64,000 nucleotides of DNA from Membranipora membranacea. Taxonomy: Eukaryota; Bryozoa; Gymnolaemata; Cheilostomatida; Membraniporidae. The stretch lies in assembly GCA_914767715.1 (NCBI GenBank), contig OU612067.1:14203001-14267000 (forward strand). The letters are read 5' to 3'. The notes below the pieces were generated by a model. The model worked only from the letters and a program-made list of their open reading frames with translations. It was not told the origin of the DNA and made no database searches. Of this stretch, positions 62,706 through 64,000 are shown piece after piece. How positions within the stretch are numbered: the first letter of the stretch is position 1; each line of letters opens with the position of its first letter. Made by a program: the position numbers and the translations under genes.

Positions 62706-64000
62706 CCGCTCACTCACTGCCATACCTGAGATCATCTTCGACATTATATCGTTGCAACAGCTCAGATGTGATGGCTGTTATTCTCTAACATCACCACCTA
62801 GAGAGGTCTGTGAACAGGGCATTTTTGCTGTTAGAAGGTACGTCTCTGACTTGCATTTGGAGAGAGGGCGTAACCAGCATCTTATTCCTGTTACGGTTAT
62901 TGGGAATCGCAAAGCAGGAAAAACAAGTCTAGTGTTGAGTGTTCAGCAAAATAAAAGAGTACTAACTGCACGTAATCCTGCTGAGAGCAAATTGGATGAG
63001 GCAACAAGAGTCTTCAAAGTATGTGAGGCGGATGTCAATGAAAGTTCTAAATTGGTATTTTCTGACTTTGGAGGGCAAAAGATTTCCAGTTTCTCATACC
63101 AGTTGAGCTTCAAAGCCGGTTGCCTTCCGCTGCTTGTAATAGATATAGCGGATTTTGACAGATTAGCCTCACTGGATGGAGAAGAAGTAGCATGCCAAGA
63201 ACTTTGTATAAAGTGGCTGACACACATGTATCTCTCATGTCCGAGTCTCGGCCGACCAATAATAGTCCTAACACATTGTGACAGAGTTACTAATGAATGC
63301 TTGAAACATCGAACGCAACAACTTGTGAACACTACAGAAACTCTACGTATGAGGATAATCAAGGAGGAGAACAAAGTAAGATCTACATTGAGCCCATTCT
63401 TTATCATGGCTAGCTTCGCAGATATCACTGAACTGTTTGTAAGGACAGAAAACATTGCCAACCTATCAAAGACCTCTAATCTAGCTGACATTGAGAGACT
63501 TAAAGAATTCCTTGAAGCTGCAGGATCTAAGATTATCACAGAATTACCGGCAAGCTGGTACCGAATACTCATCAAAATAACAAGTGACAAAGACAGGCCG
63601 TTCTTCACCCTTTCTGAGATAGACGAGCTCTTTCCTGATGACACTGATCATGTGGCACTTCAGTATCTTCATGATTCAGGCAGAATAATGTGGTTCAAGA
63701 GTGTCGAAGGTCTCGCCTCCTTTATATTCCATCGCCCTGAGGTTCTCACTGCTCTTATTGAGACGCTGTATAATCACACTCAAGATGCCGCCTGGGTTAC
63801 ACGATTAGCTAGCTTTACCTCATATATCTGGGCCGGAAAGACAATCGAGACTAGAAAATATACGGAGATGGTCAATCAGTTTCAATCAACAGGGGTTATG
63901 GAAGCTGCATTGCTCCATCATTTACTAGAACAAGAATCAGAGCTTCACCCTGACATTGGAATTGAAGTCCTGAAAACTTTCAACCTTATACACAAATTCG
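62085..64000 (+). CDS. ROCO copy 4, partial (LRR-Roc-COR), cut by window end
   Basis: Open from the exon start to the last base of the window, 638 codons. It has nine LRRs (62085-62705), the Roc domain with GNRKAGKTS, DFGGQ and THCD, and COR up to KTFNLIHKF. It shares the private variants of copy 2 (KAGCLP, LTHMYLS, KVRSTL, KTFNLIH, and Thr for Ile in LRR 7), so it is the higher-order counterpart of that short gene. It should carry the same COR-caspase deletion just beyond the window. No start codon seen. Confidence 0.8.

Overview
The window is nuclear DNA of an animal. Genes have spliced exons with GT-AG introns, some in NAGNAG form. There are tRNA-derived SINE-like repeats, fold-back DNA elements and long AT-rich non-coding stretches. 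Nothing looks bacterial or viral. A sigma-type glutathione S-transferase, a secreted cysteine-rich peptide and an LRR/Roc-COR/caspase protein suggest an invertebrate, possibly a sponge, cnidarian or another with large innate-immune gene sets. The phylum cannot be fixed from the sequence alone.

The whole window is a recently amplified tandem array. A shared backbone of about 7 kb (copies B1 11656-18569, B2 21491-28584, B3 32822-39753, B4 45232-52173, B5 55046-62084, and a partial, rearranged B0 at 1846-5965) alternates with two interchangeable cassettes. The ROCO cassette (5966-11655, 28585-32821, 39754-45231, and 62085 to the window end) is on the plus strand. The GST cassette (18570-21490, 52174-55045) carries GST exons 1-3 on the minus strand. 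The order full ROCO - B - GST - B - short ROCO - B repeats with a period of about 33.5 kb, so 11-30.5 kb is nearly repeated at 44.6-64 kb. Positions 1-601 are the tail of one more ROCO cassette lying to the left.

The main gene, best seen at 39754-44113, encodes leucine-rich repeats, a Roc GTPase, a COR region and a C-terminal caspase domain with SHG and QACQG active-site motifs. It looks like a one-chain sensor, switch and cell-death protease. The copies differ: 5966-10532 has a nonsense codon and three extra LRRs; 28585-31703 has an in-frame deletion that removes the end of COR and the start of the caspase; 62085-64000 is a partial copy of that short type. None has a visible start codon, because the LRR exon begins exactly at the cassette boundary.

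Each of B1-B5 also carries a three-exon gene for a secreted peptide with eight cysteines and a clear TATA box. GST exon 4 lies in the backbone. It is joined to exons 1-3 only next to GST cassettes, and both assembled GST genes are frameshifted; beside the ROCO cassettes it is left as an orphan exon. The left end (602-5965) is rearranged: it holds an inverted, diverged relative of the backbone and a 1,977-bp fold-back transposon whose empty site is preserved in the other backbone copies.
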